Positions 44,938-53,573 of a stretch of DNA of 64,000 nt are shown here, one piece after another. The DNA lies in assembly GCA_910584615.1 (NCBI GenBank), contig CAJUAM010000003.1, forward strand, positions 62,001 to 126,000. The letters run 5' to 3'. The DNA is from an uncultured Dorea sp. GTDB taxonomy: Bacteria > Bacillota > Clostridia > Lachnospirales > Lachnospiraceae. Made by a program: the position numbers and the translations under genes. The notes under the pieces are model-generated. The model ran no database searches, was not told the DNA's origin, and saw only the letters and a program-made list of their open reading frames with translations. Position 1 is the stretch's first letter, and the number at the start of each line of letters is the position of its first letter.

Positions 44938-44952
44938 GGAGGGACGGATACG

Positions 44953-45885
44953 TTGAGTTATAATTTCAAAGAAATGATGAACAAACCGGAACGTCTGGCT
45001 CCGGGACATAGAATGTGCGCAGGCTGCGGCGGGACAATTGCAGTAAGAAATGTGCTGAGAGGTCTTCATGAAGGTGATAAGGCAGTCATCGGCAATGCGA
45101 CAGGTTGCCTTGAGGTATCTACGTTTACTTATCCCTATACATCATGGGAAGACAGTTATATCCATAATGCTTTTGAAAATGCAGGAGCAACGTTAAGTGG
45201 TGTAGAGGGTGCGTATAAAGCGCTGAAGAAAAAAGGGAAACTTAACGAGACCTATAAGTTTATCACTTTCGGCGGTGACGGCGGTACGTATGATATCGGG
45301 TTTCAGTCTCTGTCAGGGGCAATGGAACGCAATCATGATATGGTGTATGTGTGTTATGATAACGGCGCTTATATGAACACAGGAATCCAGAGGTCTTCCG
45401 CGACACCGATGTATGCGGACACTACCACAACACCAGTGGGAAGTGAAAGCAGCGGAAAACCTCAGAACAGGAAAGATCTGGCAGCCATTATCGCGGCACA
45501 TGATGTGCCGTATGTGGCGCAGACTACCTTTGTGCAGAATTTTAAAGACTTGCATGTGAAGTCAGAAAAGGCGATCTACACGCCGGGGGCAGCGTTTCTT
45601 AACATTATGGCACCGTGCCCGCGTGGATGGAGATACAATACGCCGGATATTATGGAAATCTGCAGGCTTGGCGTAGAGACGTGTTACTGGCCGTTGTTTG
45701 AGGTGGAAGAGGGAAGATGGACACTGAATTATGAGCCTAAAAAGAAGCTTCCGATTGAAGATTTTTTAAAGCCCCAGGGCCGGTTTAAACATTTATTCAA
45801 GAAAGGAAATGAATATCTGATCGAAGAGTTCCAAAAAGAAGTAGACAGAAGATGGGACGAGCTTTTATTTAGATGTTCCAGATAG
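44953..45885 (+). CDS. porB: 2-oxoacid:ferredoxin oxidoreductase, beta subunit (TTG start)
   Basis: 310-residue TPP-binding subunit: CAGCGG (about 23-28) for a cluster ligand pair, GDGGTYDIG (about 105-113) and DNGAYMNTG (about 136-144), the TPP-Mg motif, and later Cys for the proximal [4Fe-4S] cluster. TTG at 44953 lies 9 bases after AAGGAGGG and is the only well-placed start. Last gene of the operon. Confidence 0.95.
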   Translation: MSYNFKEMMNKPERLAPGHRMCAGCGGTIAVRNVLRGLHEGDKAVIGNATGCLEVSTFTYPYTSWEDSYIHNAFENAGATLSGVEGAYKALKKKGKLNETYKFITFGGDGGTYDIGFQSLSGAMERNHDMVYVCYDNGAYMNTGIQRSSATPMYADTTTTPVGSESSGKPQNRKDLAAIIAAHDVPYVAQTTFVQNFKDLHVKSEKAIYTPGAAFLNIMAPCPRGWRYNTPDIMEICRLGVETCYWPLFEVEEGRWTLNYEPKKKLPIEDFLKPQGRFKHLFKKGNEYLIEEFQKEVDRRWDELLFRCSR

Positions 45886-45943
45886 TTTTTTGATTATTTC
45901 GCTGGTCAAATGTAAAAATCTGTAAATGATTGGCGTAATACGA

Positions 45944-45973
45944 TTGACTGTACATAATATAATTTGGTAAACT
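45944..45973 (+). promoter_or_regulatory. Promoter of the TIGR00266 gene
   Basis: -35 TTGACT (45944-45949), 18-base spacer, -10 TAAACT (45968-45973), 30 bases before the ATG. Confidence 0.5.
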
Positions 45974-46002
45974 AAAGAAAAACGACTTGGAGGTATAAAG
46001 AC

Positions 46003-46683
46003 ATGAGATATCAGATACAAGGAGAGACGCTTCCGGTAGTGATCTGTGAACTTGAAGCTGGAGAGAAGATGATTACAGAAGGCGGAGCCATGTCGTGGAT
46101 GTCACCGAATATGAAGATGGAGACGACAAGCAATGGCGGGATCGGAAAAGCTCTTGGGAGAGCATTTTCAGGAGAGAAGATGTTTCAGAATATCTATACC
46201 GCGCAGGGCGGTCCTGGGATGATCGCGTTTGCATCTAGTTTTCCGGGATCTATCCGGGCGTTTGAGATCACACCGGGACAGGATATGATCTTCCAGAAGA
46301 GTGCGTATCTCGCCGGAGAAGCGAATGTGCAGCTATCCGTACATTTCCGCAAAAAGATAGGTTCGGGCCTGTTTGGCGGTGAAGGTTTTATCATGCAGAA
46401 GGTAAGCGGGAGCGGAATTGTGTTTGCGGAGTTTGATGGTCATGTGATCGAGTATGATCTTCAGCAGGGACAGCAGATTGTTATTGATACCGGACACCTT
46501 GCAGCGATGAGTGCTACTTGCAATATGGATATCCAGAGCGTTCCGGGAGTGAAGAATATGCTGTTTGGCGGTGAAGGATTGTTCAATACCGTTATTACAG
46601 GACCGGGAAAAGTATGGCTTCAGACAATGCCGATCAGCAATGTGGCAGGAGCGATCAGACCTTATATACCGACAGGAAATTAG
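46003..46683 (+). CDS. TIGR00266/AIM24 family protein
   Basis: 226-residue soluble protein made of a double-psi-like beta fold, family AIM24/TIGR00266. Typical are the opening YQIQGETLPVVICELEAGE, GGAMSWM (about 27-33), the central Gly-rich GGEGFIMQKVSG and the end with TGPGKVWLQTMP. No catalytic residues or membrane segments are known or seen. GGAGG with 9-base spacing; its own promoter and terminator make it monocistronic. Molecular function is unknown; the mitochondrial relative helps organise membrane complexes. Confidence 0.88.
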   Translation: MRYQIQGETLPVVICELEAGEKMITEGGAMSWMSPNMKMETTSNGGIGKALGRAFSGEKMFQNIYTAQGGPGMIAFASSFPGSIRAFEITPGQDMIFQKSAYLAGEANVQLSVHFRKKIGSGLFGGEGFIMQKVSGSGIVFAEFDGHVIEYDLQQGQQIVIDTGHLAAMSATCNMDIQSVPGVKNMLFGGEGLFNTVITGPGKVWLQTMPISNVAGAIRPYIPTGN

Positions 46684-46705
46684 ACAAAAGGAATTCAGAA
46701 AATAT

Positions 46706-46753
46706 GCGCCCGCAAGGATATAAGTATTATATATCTTTGCGGGGCGTTATTTT
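46706..46753 (+). terminator. Rho-independent terminator after the TIGR00266 gene
   Basis: Long stem GCGCCCGCAAGGATATA (46706-46722) against TATATCTTTGCGGGGCG (46730-46746), nearly perfect, followed by TTATTTT. Confidence 0.85.
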
Positions 46754-46783
46754 AAAAACCAATCCATATTTGGAATGAATAAC

Positions 46784-46812
46784 TTGACAAATATATCCCG
46801 GTTTTCTATAAT
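46784..46812 (+). promoter_or_regulatory. Perfect consensus promoter of the ABC-F gene
   Basis: TTGACA (46784-46789), 17-base spacer, TATAAT (46807-46812). Expected transcript start about 46819, giving a leader of roughly 235 bases before the ABC-F ATG. Such a strong promoter implies that control acts downstream, in the leader. Confidence 0.9.
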
Positions 46813-46820
46813 AGGTTCAG

Positions 46821-47053
46821 ATTGACAAAGAGAGAGGTGAAAAGATGAGGAGATAATTTACTTTTGAAAACATGAAGCTATTTGTTTATTTCGTCCGGCA
46901 TCCCGGAGGATATTCGTTTTATGTTGCCAAAAGTGGATTATGTTCTCATAACCTCTCTTTTTTGGTGAAAAAAATTAAGGATTTACTTTTGAAGTATCGT
47001 GGGGTTAAGAGTGTACAGATTCCTTTGGCAATGACAGGAAGGGGGAATTTTAG
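46821..47053 (+). promoter_or_regulatory. Probable ribosome-mediated attenuator leader of the ABC-F gene
   Basis: The leader has: a strong Shine-Dalgarno (AGAGAGG, 46831-46837) before a three-codon uORF; a segment ACCTCTCTTTTTT (46951-46963) able to pair with AAAGAGAGAGGT (46827-46838), that is with the uORF's ribosome site; a local hairpin GGATTATG/CATAACC (46935-46953) that uses the same ACC bases and is followed by a T run; a GC hairpin TCCGG/CCGGA (46894-46907); and a 13-base direct repeat ATTTACTTTTGAA at 46856-46868 and 46981-46993, each preceded by GGTGAAAA. Mutually exclusive structures around a translated mini-ORF are the hallmark of antibiotic-sensing attenuation known for ABC-F genes. 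The direction of the switch is not provable by eye. Confidence 0.65.
46845..46856 (+). CDS. Three-codon leader uORF (Met-Arg-Arg)
   Basis: ATG AGG AGA TAA with an ideal ribosome site AGAGAGG seven bases upstream, about 26 bases after the predicted transcript start. The peptide is probably without function itself; translation or stalling here would mask the Shine-Dalgarno stretch that can pair with the pyrimidine tract at 46951-46963. Confidence 0.6.
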   Translation: MRR

Positions 47054-48634
47054 ATGGCACAGATCAGTGTGAACAACCTCACGTTTTATTATGAGGGAAG
47101 CTATGATAATATTTTTGAAGATGTATCTTTTACGATTGATACAGATTGGAAACTAGGATTTATCGGGAGGAACGGAAAGGGAAAAACCACCTTTTTAAAT
47201 CTGCTGCTTGGAAAATATGAGTATACAGGATCCATTTCCTCAAGCGCAGTGTTTGACTATTTTCCTTATCAGATAAAAGAAGAATTCATGCGGCTGCCAG
47301 CGGCTGATTTTATAGAAGAACTGAAGGCAGGCTGTGAACAGTGGCGTGTTATATGTGAACTTAATAGGATGGATATGGATGCGCAAGTGCTATACCGGCC
47401 TTTTTTTACGCTGAGTTTTGGGGAGCAGACAAAGCTTTTGCTTGCAGTATTGTTTTCAGGGGAAAATGATTTTCTGCTTATTGACGAACCTACCAATCAT
47501 CTGGATTTAGAAGCAAGGGAAACTGTGAAAACATATCTGAAAAAGAAGAAGGGGTTTGTTCTGGTGTCCCATGACAGAGATTTTCTGGATGCATGTGTAG
47601 ATCATGTGTTAGTCTTTAACAGACAATCCATAGAAGTACAGGCGGGAAACTTTTCGAGCTGGTGGGAGAATAAAAGATGCCAGGATTCCTATGCGCAGAT
47701 GGAGAATGAAAAGCATAAAAAAGAGATAAGGAAGCTTAAAGAAGCGGCGAGACAGACAGGGCGATGGGCGGATAAGAATGAAAGTACAAAGATAGGGTAT
47801 GATCCCGTCAAAGAGCCGGACCGTCCTACGAGAGCATATATCGGGGCAAAGACTAAGAAACTGCAGAGCCGGGCCGGACAGATAGAAAAGAGGCTCAAAC
47901 GGCAGGTCGAGGAAAAAGAAGGATTGCTTTCGGATATTGAAAAGCCGGCAGATTTAAAGATCATGCCCCTTGTGCATCATAAGGAAATACTTGTCGCAGC
48001 AGATAAATATGGACTGAAATACGCAGAGGCAGACAAACCTCTTTTTGGAAATCTGTGCTTTAATATAGGCAAGGGAGACCGGGTCTTTTTAAATGGAGCA
48101 AATGGCTGCGGGAAATCCAGCCTGGTTAAAGTTATCCTGCAAAAAGTTATGGAATCGTTAAAAGACAGGGAAAATCCGGAAAGAATAATAAGTGGAGGGT
48201 ATAAAGATTTCTCAGGATGTTCTGGGATCATAGAAAGCGGTACTCTTTGGTGTGTTTCAGGACTGATCATTTCTTATGTCAGCCAGGATACATCTTTTCT
48301 TAAGGGCAGCATCAAAGAATTCTGTAAAAAACAAAACCTTGATGAGAGTTTGTTTCTGGCTATCCTGCGTCGGCTTGATATGGATAGAGTCCAGTTTGAG
48401 AAAAGAATGCAGGATTTTTCAGAGGGGCAGAAGAAAAAAGTACTGATCGCAGCGAGTTTGCTTACTCCTGCTCATCTTTATATATGGGATGAGCCGCTTA
48501 ATTATATTGACATATTTTCCAGAATACAGATAGAGGAGCTGCTGCTCAAATACCAGCCAACCATGCTTATGGTAGAGCACGATGTAAGATTCAGGGAAAG
48601 AATCGGGACAAAGCAGATTGATATCCTTTCATGA
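47054..48634 (+). CDS. ABC-F ribosomal protection protein, Lsa/CplR-like
   Basis: Cytoplasmic ABC-F ATPase without membrane domain that dislodges antibiotics from the ribosome. 526 residues, two ATPase domains: Walker A GRNGKGKTT (about 37-45), signature LSFGEQTK, Walker B LLIDEPTNHLD; then a linker with the RWADKNEST/TRAYIGAK elements seen in Lsa-type proteins, and the second GANGCGKSS, FSEGQKKK and WDEPLNYID. The opening ISVNNLTFYYEGSYDNIFED resembles Lsa proteins, which give lincosamide, streptogramin A and pleuromutilin resistance. Whether this one confers resistance is unproven. AGGGGGA start; controlled by the leader upstream. Confidence 0.88.
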   Translation: MAQISVNNLTFYYEGSYDNIFEDVSFTIDTDWKLGFIGRNGKGKTTFLNLLLGKYEYTGSISSSAVFDYFPYQIKEEFMRLPAADFIEELKAGCEQWRVICELNRMDMDAQVLYRPFFTLSFGEQTKLLLAVLFSGENDFLLIDEPTNHLDLEARETVKTYLKKKKGFVLVSHDRDFLDACVDHVLVFNRQSIEVQAGNFSSWWENKRCQDSYAQMENEKHKKEIRKLKEAARQTGRWADKNESTKIGYDPVKEPDRPTRAYIGAKTKKLQSRAGQIEKRLKRQVEEKEGLLSDIEKPADLKIMPLVHHKEILVAADKYGLKYAEADKPLFGNLCFNIGKGDRVFLNGANGCGKSSLVKVILQKVMESLKDRENPERIISGGYKDFSGCSGIIESGTLWCVSGLIISYVSQDTSFLKGSIKEFCKKQNLDESLFLAILRRLDMDRVQFEKRMQDFSEGQKKKVLIAASLLTPAHLYIWDEPLNYIDIFSRIQIEELLLKYQPTMLMVEHDVRFRERIGTKQIDILS

Positions 48635-48646
48635 TTGCACTATAAT
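48618..48646 (+). promoter_or_regulatory. Promoter of the ClC gene inside the ABC-F 3' end
   Basis: -35 TTGATA (48618-48623), 17-base spacer, -10 TATAAT (48641-48646), 40 bases before the GTG at 48686. Confidence 0.7.
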
Positions 48647-48685
48647 GATATAAATGGGATATTTATACGAGTAGGAGGAATAGTC

Positions 48686-50293
48686 GTGGATAAGGATACT
48701 TCTGGCACGATTCAGCGTGCGGAGCATTTTCAGGTGGTTTTGATCGGAGAAGGGATCATGGTGGGAGGTATCGCTGGATTTGTAGTGATTCTTTACCGTA
48801 TGGTCCTTGAATTTGCAGGTGATATTTTACAACAGATATTAGGGTTTGTAGGACGGCATCCGGTGCGTATCGCAATATGGTTTCTCGTACTTATACTGCT
48901 GGCATGGATCGTGGGAAAGCTTGTAACGGCAGAGCCGATGATTTCCGGAAGCGGAATTCCCCAGCTTGAAGGGGAGATGATCGGGAAGTTTGACCAGAAC
49001 TGGTGGAAGGTTATCGGCGGTAAGTTTTTAGGAGGATTTTTATGTCTGCTTGGCGGAATGGCGCTTGGACGGGAAGGACCGTCTATCCAGCTTGGCGCCA
49101 TGGCAGGAAAAGGAGTGTCTAAAGGTCTTGAACGGGGGAAGACGGAGGAAAAGTTTTTGCTGACATGCGGAGCCAGCGCCGGACTTGCGGCAGCATTCCA
49201 CGCTCCTTTGGCGGGAGTAATGTTTTCGCTGGAGGAAGTACATAAGAACTTTTCTGTATCTGTGCTGCTTTCGGTCATGGCTTCGTCACTGACAGCAGAT
49301 TTTCTTGCTACTACAGTATTTGGCATGACTCCGGTATTTGATTTTGAAATTGTAAGGGCGCTCCCGATACAGTATTATGGGATGATATTGCTGCTTGGCG
49401 GGATATTAGGTGTGCTGGGAGCCTTTTATAACTGGTTTACGCTGAAGGTACAGTCCATTTATAATCACGGGGGATTTCTGAACGTAACGACAAAGCTTAT
49501 GATTCCGTTTATCTGCGCAGGTATTATTGGTGTTACAAAGCCGGAACTTTTAGGAAGCGGGCATGCGCTGATCCAATATCTGACCAATGTAGATGTTATG
49601 CTTGGTACGGTTGTCTTTATCCTGATCAGCAGATTTATCTTTTCAACAGTGTGTTTTGGTTCTGGCGCGCCGGGAGGGATCTTCTTTCCGCTGCTTGTAC
49701 TGGGTGGTTTTATAGGAGGAGTTTTCGCAACAGCAGGAGTAGAATATTTCGGAATGGATGCAGTTTATATCAATAATTTTGTGCTGCTTAGCATGGCGGG
49801 ATATTTTTCGGCTATTGTAAGAGCGCCTCTTACCGGCATTATCCTGATTTTTGAGATGACGGGGTCTCTGACGCAGATGCTGTCTTTATCAATCATATCA
49901 ATTGTTGCGTATATTGTCGCGACACTTTTGGGATCGAAGCCAATTTATGAAAGCCTTCTAGAAAGGCTTCTTGAAAAGCAGGAGACAGTATCCCAGGAGT
50001 TAAAGGAGGAAAAAAGAAGGGAAGCAGGGCACCGGCAGAAGATTCTTACGAATTTTGTCGTGCAGTATAACTCTATGTTAAATAATGCTCTTATCAGTGA
50101 GATCAAGTGGCCGGATAACTGCCTCGTAGTTGCTGTTCAGAGAGGGGTGAAGGAGATCATTCCAAGAGGGACGACAAAGCTGCAGGTGGGAGATGTGATC
50201 GTAATCCTTATGGATGAGGGTGATATGGCGTATGTGCATGATGCGATGCAGAAGCTTTGTATATCAAAGGAATATTTTGCGGCAGAACAATAA
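48686..50293 (+). CDS. ClC-type chloride channel/antiporter with TrkA-C (RCK_C) domain
   Basis: Membrane anion transporter, 535 residues. ClC signatures are complete: GSGIPQLEG (about 87-95), GREGPSIQLG with the gating Glu (about 125-134), GSGAPGGIFFP (about 328-338); a Glu pair in LEEVHKNF at the position of the internal proton glutamate suggests a H+/Cl- (or fluoride-insensitive) exchanger rather than a channel. The last 90 residues or so form a TrkA-C ligand-binding domain (SEIKWPDNCLVVAV ... VGDVIVILMD). GTG at 48686 follows AGGAGG; the upstream TTG at 48635 has no site. Confidence 0.92.
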   Translation: MDKDTSGTIQRAEHFQVVLIGEGIMVGGIAGFVVILYRMVLEFAGDILQQILGFVGRHPVRIAIWFLVLILLAWIVGKLVTAEPMISGSGIPQLEGEMIGKFDQNWWKVIGGKFLGGFLCLLGGMALGREGPSIQLGAMAGKGVSKGLERGKTEEKFLLTCGASAGLAAAFHAPLAGVMFSLEEVHKNFSVSVLLSVMASSLTADFLATTVFGMTPVFDFEIVRALPIQYYGMILLLGGILGVLGAFYNWFTLKVQSIYNHGGFLNVTTKLMIPFICAGIIGVTKPELLGSGHALIQYLTNVDVMLGTVVFILISRFIFSTVCFGSGAPGGIFFPLLVLGGFIGGVFATAGVEYFGMDAVYINNFVLLSMAGYFSAIVRAPLTGIILIFEMTGSLTQMLSLSIISIVAYIVATLLGSKPIYESLLERLLEKQETVSQELKEEKRREAGHRQKILTNFVVQYNSMLNNALISEIKWPDNCLVVAVQRGVKEIIPRGTTKLQVGDVIVILMDEGDMAYVHDAMQKLCISKEYFAAEQ

Positions 50294-50395
50294 AAAAGCT
50301 ATAGAGGGAACTCTGTTTGCCGGGACATATAGTTTAAAGCGAAAGGTGTTTTAAGACAATTAGAACCATATATTAATGATTGAGAGGTAAAGCCT

Positions 50396-51481
50396 ATGTT
50401 TGAAGAGAGATGTACTTTATGCGGCGGAAAGTTAGACAGCGGGAAGATCTGTAAAGAGTGCGGACTGAATAACAATAAATCAGAAAAGAATTATAAGGTT
50501 AACAGAGGATCTTGTGATGGGAAACCTATGACTCATGTCCATGAGGAGAAGGAGATAGCGCAGCCACCAAAGAAGCCGACGGTACACAGGCCACAATCTG
50601 AACAGAAAATTCCAAAGCAGACTTATCGCAGTACAGGCTTAGATAAGCCAGATCATCGGAAGAAGAAAACCGGATGGATTTCAAAGGTCGTGACGGCTTT
50701 TGTGTTTCTGTCTGTAGCGGGAACTGTCATAGGAAGTCTGTCTGAAATGGATATCCCTAACTCTATTATGTCCGAGGAAGACGATGACTTTTTGGATCCT
50801 TATGAAATGCTTGAGGAGAGTGGAGATAAACTGCCGGGACAAGGAGAATCAGCAGAATTTGAACTGACATCAGGAAAATATATTGTAGGTGTACACATCC
50901 CGGCAGGGAACTATTCTGCGGATATATCATATGAGTTTGATTCGATCCGGGTAGATGACAAAGAGCATGATATCTTTTTATATGAATATCCCGGCAAAGA
51001 AGGAGAGGATTACAGCGATGATCTGCGGCTGTTTGACGGCGCGCTGGTAGAAATAACAGCAGAAGAAAGTATAGTTTTGACGACAAAGAATGCGCAGAGT
51101 GTTCAGAACGAAGAAAATCCGTTGACACAAAGCTATGAATTTGAAGGAGACACAAAAAAAATTGCGGGAGTGGACTTTGAACCTGGTGTATACGACATTT
51201 ATAGAAAAGAAGGGAATGGGATGGTCGGGATAGGGGTCAATGAAAATGCAGATGAGGAATCAGAAGAAGATTATGAATTGAACGATTATATGATTAATCA
51301 TATCTATATAGGTGATAATATTACAAAAGGGAAGGGATATAAAAATGTGATCATTCCTGAGGGTGCCAGATTGATCATGGAGGATGAATCTTATGATGAA
51401 GAAAGATTTATCATCATCCTAAGGCCAAGTCCGCAGATTGCATCTACAGATTACCTGCAGACATATATAGATCATTATTAG
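50396..51481 (+). CDS. Zinc-ribbon membrane protein with two beta repeats, unknown function
   Basis: 361 residues. N-terminus is a zinc ribbon (CTLCGG about 6-11, CKECG about 20-24), then a basic, Pro/Lys-rich linker (about 55-95), one transmembrane segment (about 97-118) and a 240-residue acidic C-terminal part. Two related units stand out there: ELTSGKYIVGVHIPAGNYS (about 155-173) and KKIAGVDFEPGVYDIYRKEG, both with the G-V-x-[IF]-x-[PA]-G-x-Y pattern, each opening a beta-rich module. Topology suggests a cytoplasmic zinc ribbon and an external tail. I do not recognise a named family with a known function. Monocistronic. Confidence 0.72.
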   Translation: MFEERCTLCGGKLDSGKICKECGLNNNKSEKNYKVNRGSCDGKPMTHVHEEKEIAQPPKKPTVHRPQSEQKIPKQTYRSTGLDKPDHRKKKTGWISKVVTAFVFLSVAGTVIGSLSEMDIPNSIMSEEDDDFLDPYEMLEESGDKLPGQGESAEFELTSGKYIVGVHIPAGNYSADISYEFDSIRVDDKEHDIFLYEYPGKEGEDYSDDLRLFDGALVEITAEESIVLTTKNAQSVQNEENPLTQSYEFEGDTKKIAGVDFEPGVYDIYRKEGNGMVGIGVNENADEESEEDYELNDYMINHIYIGDNITKGKGYKNVIIPEGARLIMEDESYDEERFIIILRPSPQIASTDYLQTYIDHY

Positions 51482-51628
51482 ATTATAGAGAATGTTTTGA
51501 CGGTCATAGTGTGGATAAAATATCATATGGACAGAGAAGTAGTTATTGTGATACAATCGTGAAGCAATATAAAATACAGAGTAAAGACATCATGGAGTTA
51601 GTTTACAGTAAAGGCAAGGAGGATAATT

Positions 51629-53041
51629 ATGGGTGGTTTTTTCGGTGTAGCGTCGAAGGAAGATTGTGTACTTGAGCTGTTTTACGGGGTTGATTATCAT
51701 TCCCATCTTGGAACAAGGCGTGGCGGAATGGCAACGTATGGTGAGGAGGGCTTTAACCGCGCCATACACAATATTGAGAATTCACCGTTTCGTACCAAGT
51801 TTGACCGTGATGTAGGAGAGATGAAAGGAAATCTGGGAATCGGATGTATCTCTGACTTTGAGCCGCAGCCGTTGTTGATCTGTTCAAAGCTCGGGAGCTT
51901 TGCGATCACGACGGTTGGTAAAGTGAATAATTATGACGAACTGCTGAATCAGTTATACGACAATGCCCATTCACATTTTCAGGAGATGACGAGCGGACAG
52001 GTGAATGTTACAGAACTGATCGCGGCGTTGATCTGTGAGAAAGATTCGATTGTTGAGGGTATCAGATATGTTCAGGAGATTGTAGATGGTTCTATGACTT
52101 TGCTCTTGATGACAAAAGACGGGATTTACGCGGCAAGAGACCGATACGGGAGGACCCCTCTCATAGTTGGACATAAAGAAGGGGCATTTTGTGTGTCCTT
52201 TGAAAGCCATGCGTATATCAATCTTGGATATGTTGACTACAAAGAACTCGGACCGTCTGAGATTGCGTATATCACACCAGAAGAGGTTCAGACTGTCAGT
52301 CCTGCCAGAGAAGAGATGCGGATATGTTCTTTTCTGTGGGTATACTATGGATATCCGACTTCTTCTTATGAAGGAGTCAATGTAGAAGAAATGCGTTACA
52401 AATGCGGCAGCATGCTGGCAAAGCGTGACGGAGACTCCGTGCAGCCAGACATTGTTGCAGGTGTGCCGGATTCCGGGATCGCCCATGCGATCGGTTATGC
52501 CAATGAGTCCGGGATCCCGTATGCGAGACCGTTTATCAAGTATACGCCGACGTGGCCGCGGTCTTTTATGCCCACCAACCAGAGCCAGAGGAATCTCATT
52601 GCCCGCATGAAGCTGATTCCGGTGCAGGCATTGATTGAAAATAAGAAGCTGCTTCTGATTGATGATTCTATCGTGCGCGGAACCCAGCTTCGCGAGACAA
52701 CAGAGTTCTTATATAACAGCGGCGCAAAGGAAGTTCATGTTCGTCCGGCATGTCCGCCGTTATTATACGGATGTAAATATCTGAATTTCTCCCGCTCTAA
52801 ATCAGAGATGGAACTGATCACAAGACGGACGATTAAAGAGCGGGAGGGAGATGCGTGCCCGCAGGAGGTGCTTGATGAATATGCAGACCCCTGCAGCTTA
52901 AGGTATGCGCAGATGATCGAGGATATCAGGAAGCAGCAGAACTTCACGACCTTACGGTATCACAGGCTGGATGATCTGATTGCTTCCATCGGGATAGAGC
53001 CTTGTAAGCTATGTACGTATTGCTTTAACGGCAAAGAGTAA
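51629..53041 (+). CDS. PurF-like amidophosphoribosyltransferase paralogue lacking the catalytic Cys
   Basis: 470 residues with the two-domain layout of glutamine PRPP amidotransferase. The phosphoribosyltransferase half is intact, including the PRPP loop LIDDSIVRGT (343-352), and four cysteines fit the [4Fe-4S] ligands of Bacillus PurF: C233, C382 and the C-terminal C462/C465 (LCTYC). The N-terminal glutaminase half is not functional by sequence: the protein starts MGGFFGV where PurF has Cys-Gly-Val-Phe-Gly at the mature terminus, no Cys lies within reach, and the oxyanion NG(N) motif is TVGKV. It could use free ammonia, another nitrogen donor or have a different role. Similar MGGFFG proteins exist in other anaerobes and are usually just annotated PurF. 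Confidence 0.85.
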   Translation: MGGFFGVASKEDCVLELFYGVDYHSHLGTRRGGMATYGEEGFNRAIHNIENSPFRTKFDRDVGEMKGNLGIGCISDFEPQPLLICSKLGSFAITTVGKVNNYDELLNQLYDNAHSHFQEMTSGQVNVTELIAALICEKDSIVEGIRYVQEIVDGSMTLLLMTKDGIYAARDRYGRTPLIVGHKEGAFCVSFESHAYINLGYVDYKELGPSEIAYITPEEVQTVSPAREEMRICSFLWVYYGYPTSSYEGVNVEEMRYKCGSMLAKRDGDSVQPDIVAGVPDSGIAHAIGYANESGIPYARPFIKYTPTWPRSFMPTNQSQRNLIARMKLIPVQALIENKKLLLIDDSIVRGTQLRETTEFLYNSGAKEVHVRPACPPLLYGCKYLNFSRSKSEMELITRRTIKEREGDACPQEVLDEYADPCSLRYAQMIEDIRKQQNFTTLRYHRLDDLIASIGIEPCKLCTYCFNGKE

Positions 53042-53531
53042 GCGTAAGGATATAGTCGTCCATCACGAATCCATTTCCGATGTCTGCAATCTGCTCATCG
53101 GTGATCTTAAATCCGAGATGGTCATATATTTTCAGAGTATTATCATTATGTTTGTTGCATGTGAGCCAGATTTTTTTAAGGTTCCTTTCGCCGCAGAGGC
53201 AGGTTAAGAACCGGAGTCCTTTTGTCGCGAGATGCTGTCCCCGGAAATCTTTCCGGATATACAGCTTACTTAAAAAAAGAGCGTCTTTTTCAGCGTGGAT
53301 TCCGATATAGCCGCAGGGTGTACTGTCACAAAGAAATGTAAAATACTCATATCCTTCGTTCTTGATCTGAGATTTTAATGCTGGGTATGACTGAAATTTT
53401 TCTATCATATAATCTACCTGTGCTTCCACGATAATGGGAGTAAAGTGCTGATGCCATATTTCGTCCGCGATTGTGGCGATCGTCTGAATGTCCCCGTCAG
53501 TTCTGGCGGGGATGATTTTTATTGTATTCAT
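53025..53531 (-). CDS. GNAT family N-acetyltransferase
   Basis: 168-residue acetyl-CoA-dependent transferase of the GNAT fold. Motif A is LYIRKDFRGQHLATKGL (about 85-101) with the acetyl-CoA pyrophosphate loop; the C-terminal NDNTLKIYDHLGFKI is motif B. ATG at 53531 follows AAGGGGA; the open frame upstream is not used. It ends by overlapping the PurF-like gene by 17 bases tail to tail. Substrate unknown. Confidence 0.88.
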   Translation of the reverse strand: MNTIKIIPARTDGDIQTIATIADEIWHQHFTPIIVEAQVDYMIEKFQSYPALKSQIKNEGYEYFTFLCDSTPCGYIGIHAEKDALFLSKLYIRKDFRGQHLATKGLRFLTCLCGERNLKKIWLTCNKHNDNTLKIYDHLGFKITDEQIADIGNGFVMDDYILTLTLCR

Positions 53532-53573
53532 ATATCTGTTCCCCTTTTCTTTATAATTGTTTGTTGGATAAGT

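Noticed and set aside
43963..45069. 368-codon open frame opposite porA/porB
   Set aside because: Antisense to two well-matched enzyme genes; composition is Cys/His/Ile-rich with no domain.
46872..47072. 66-codon frame in the ABC-F leader running over its start codon
   Set aside because: ATG has no ribosome site and the product resembles nothing; the Met-Arg-Arg uORF upstream has an ideal site instead.
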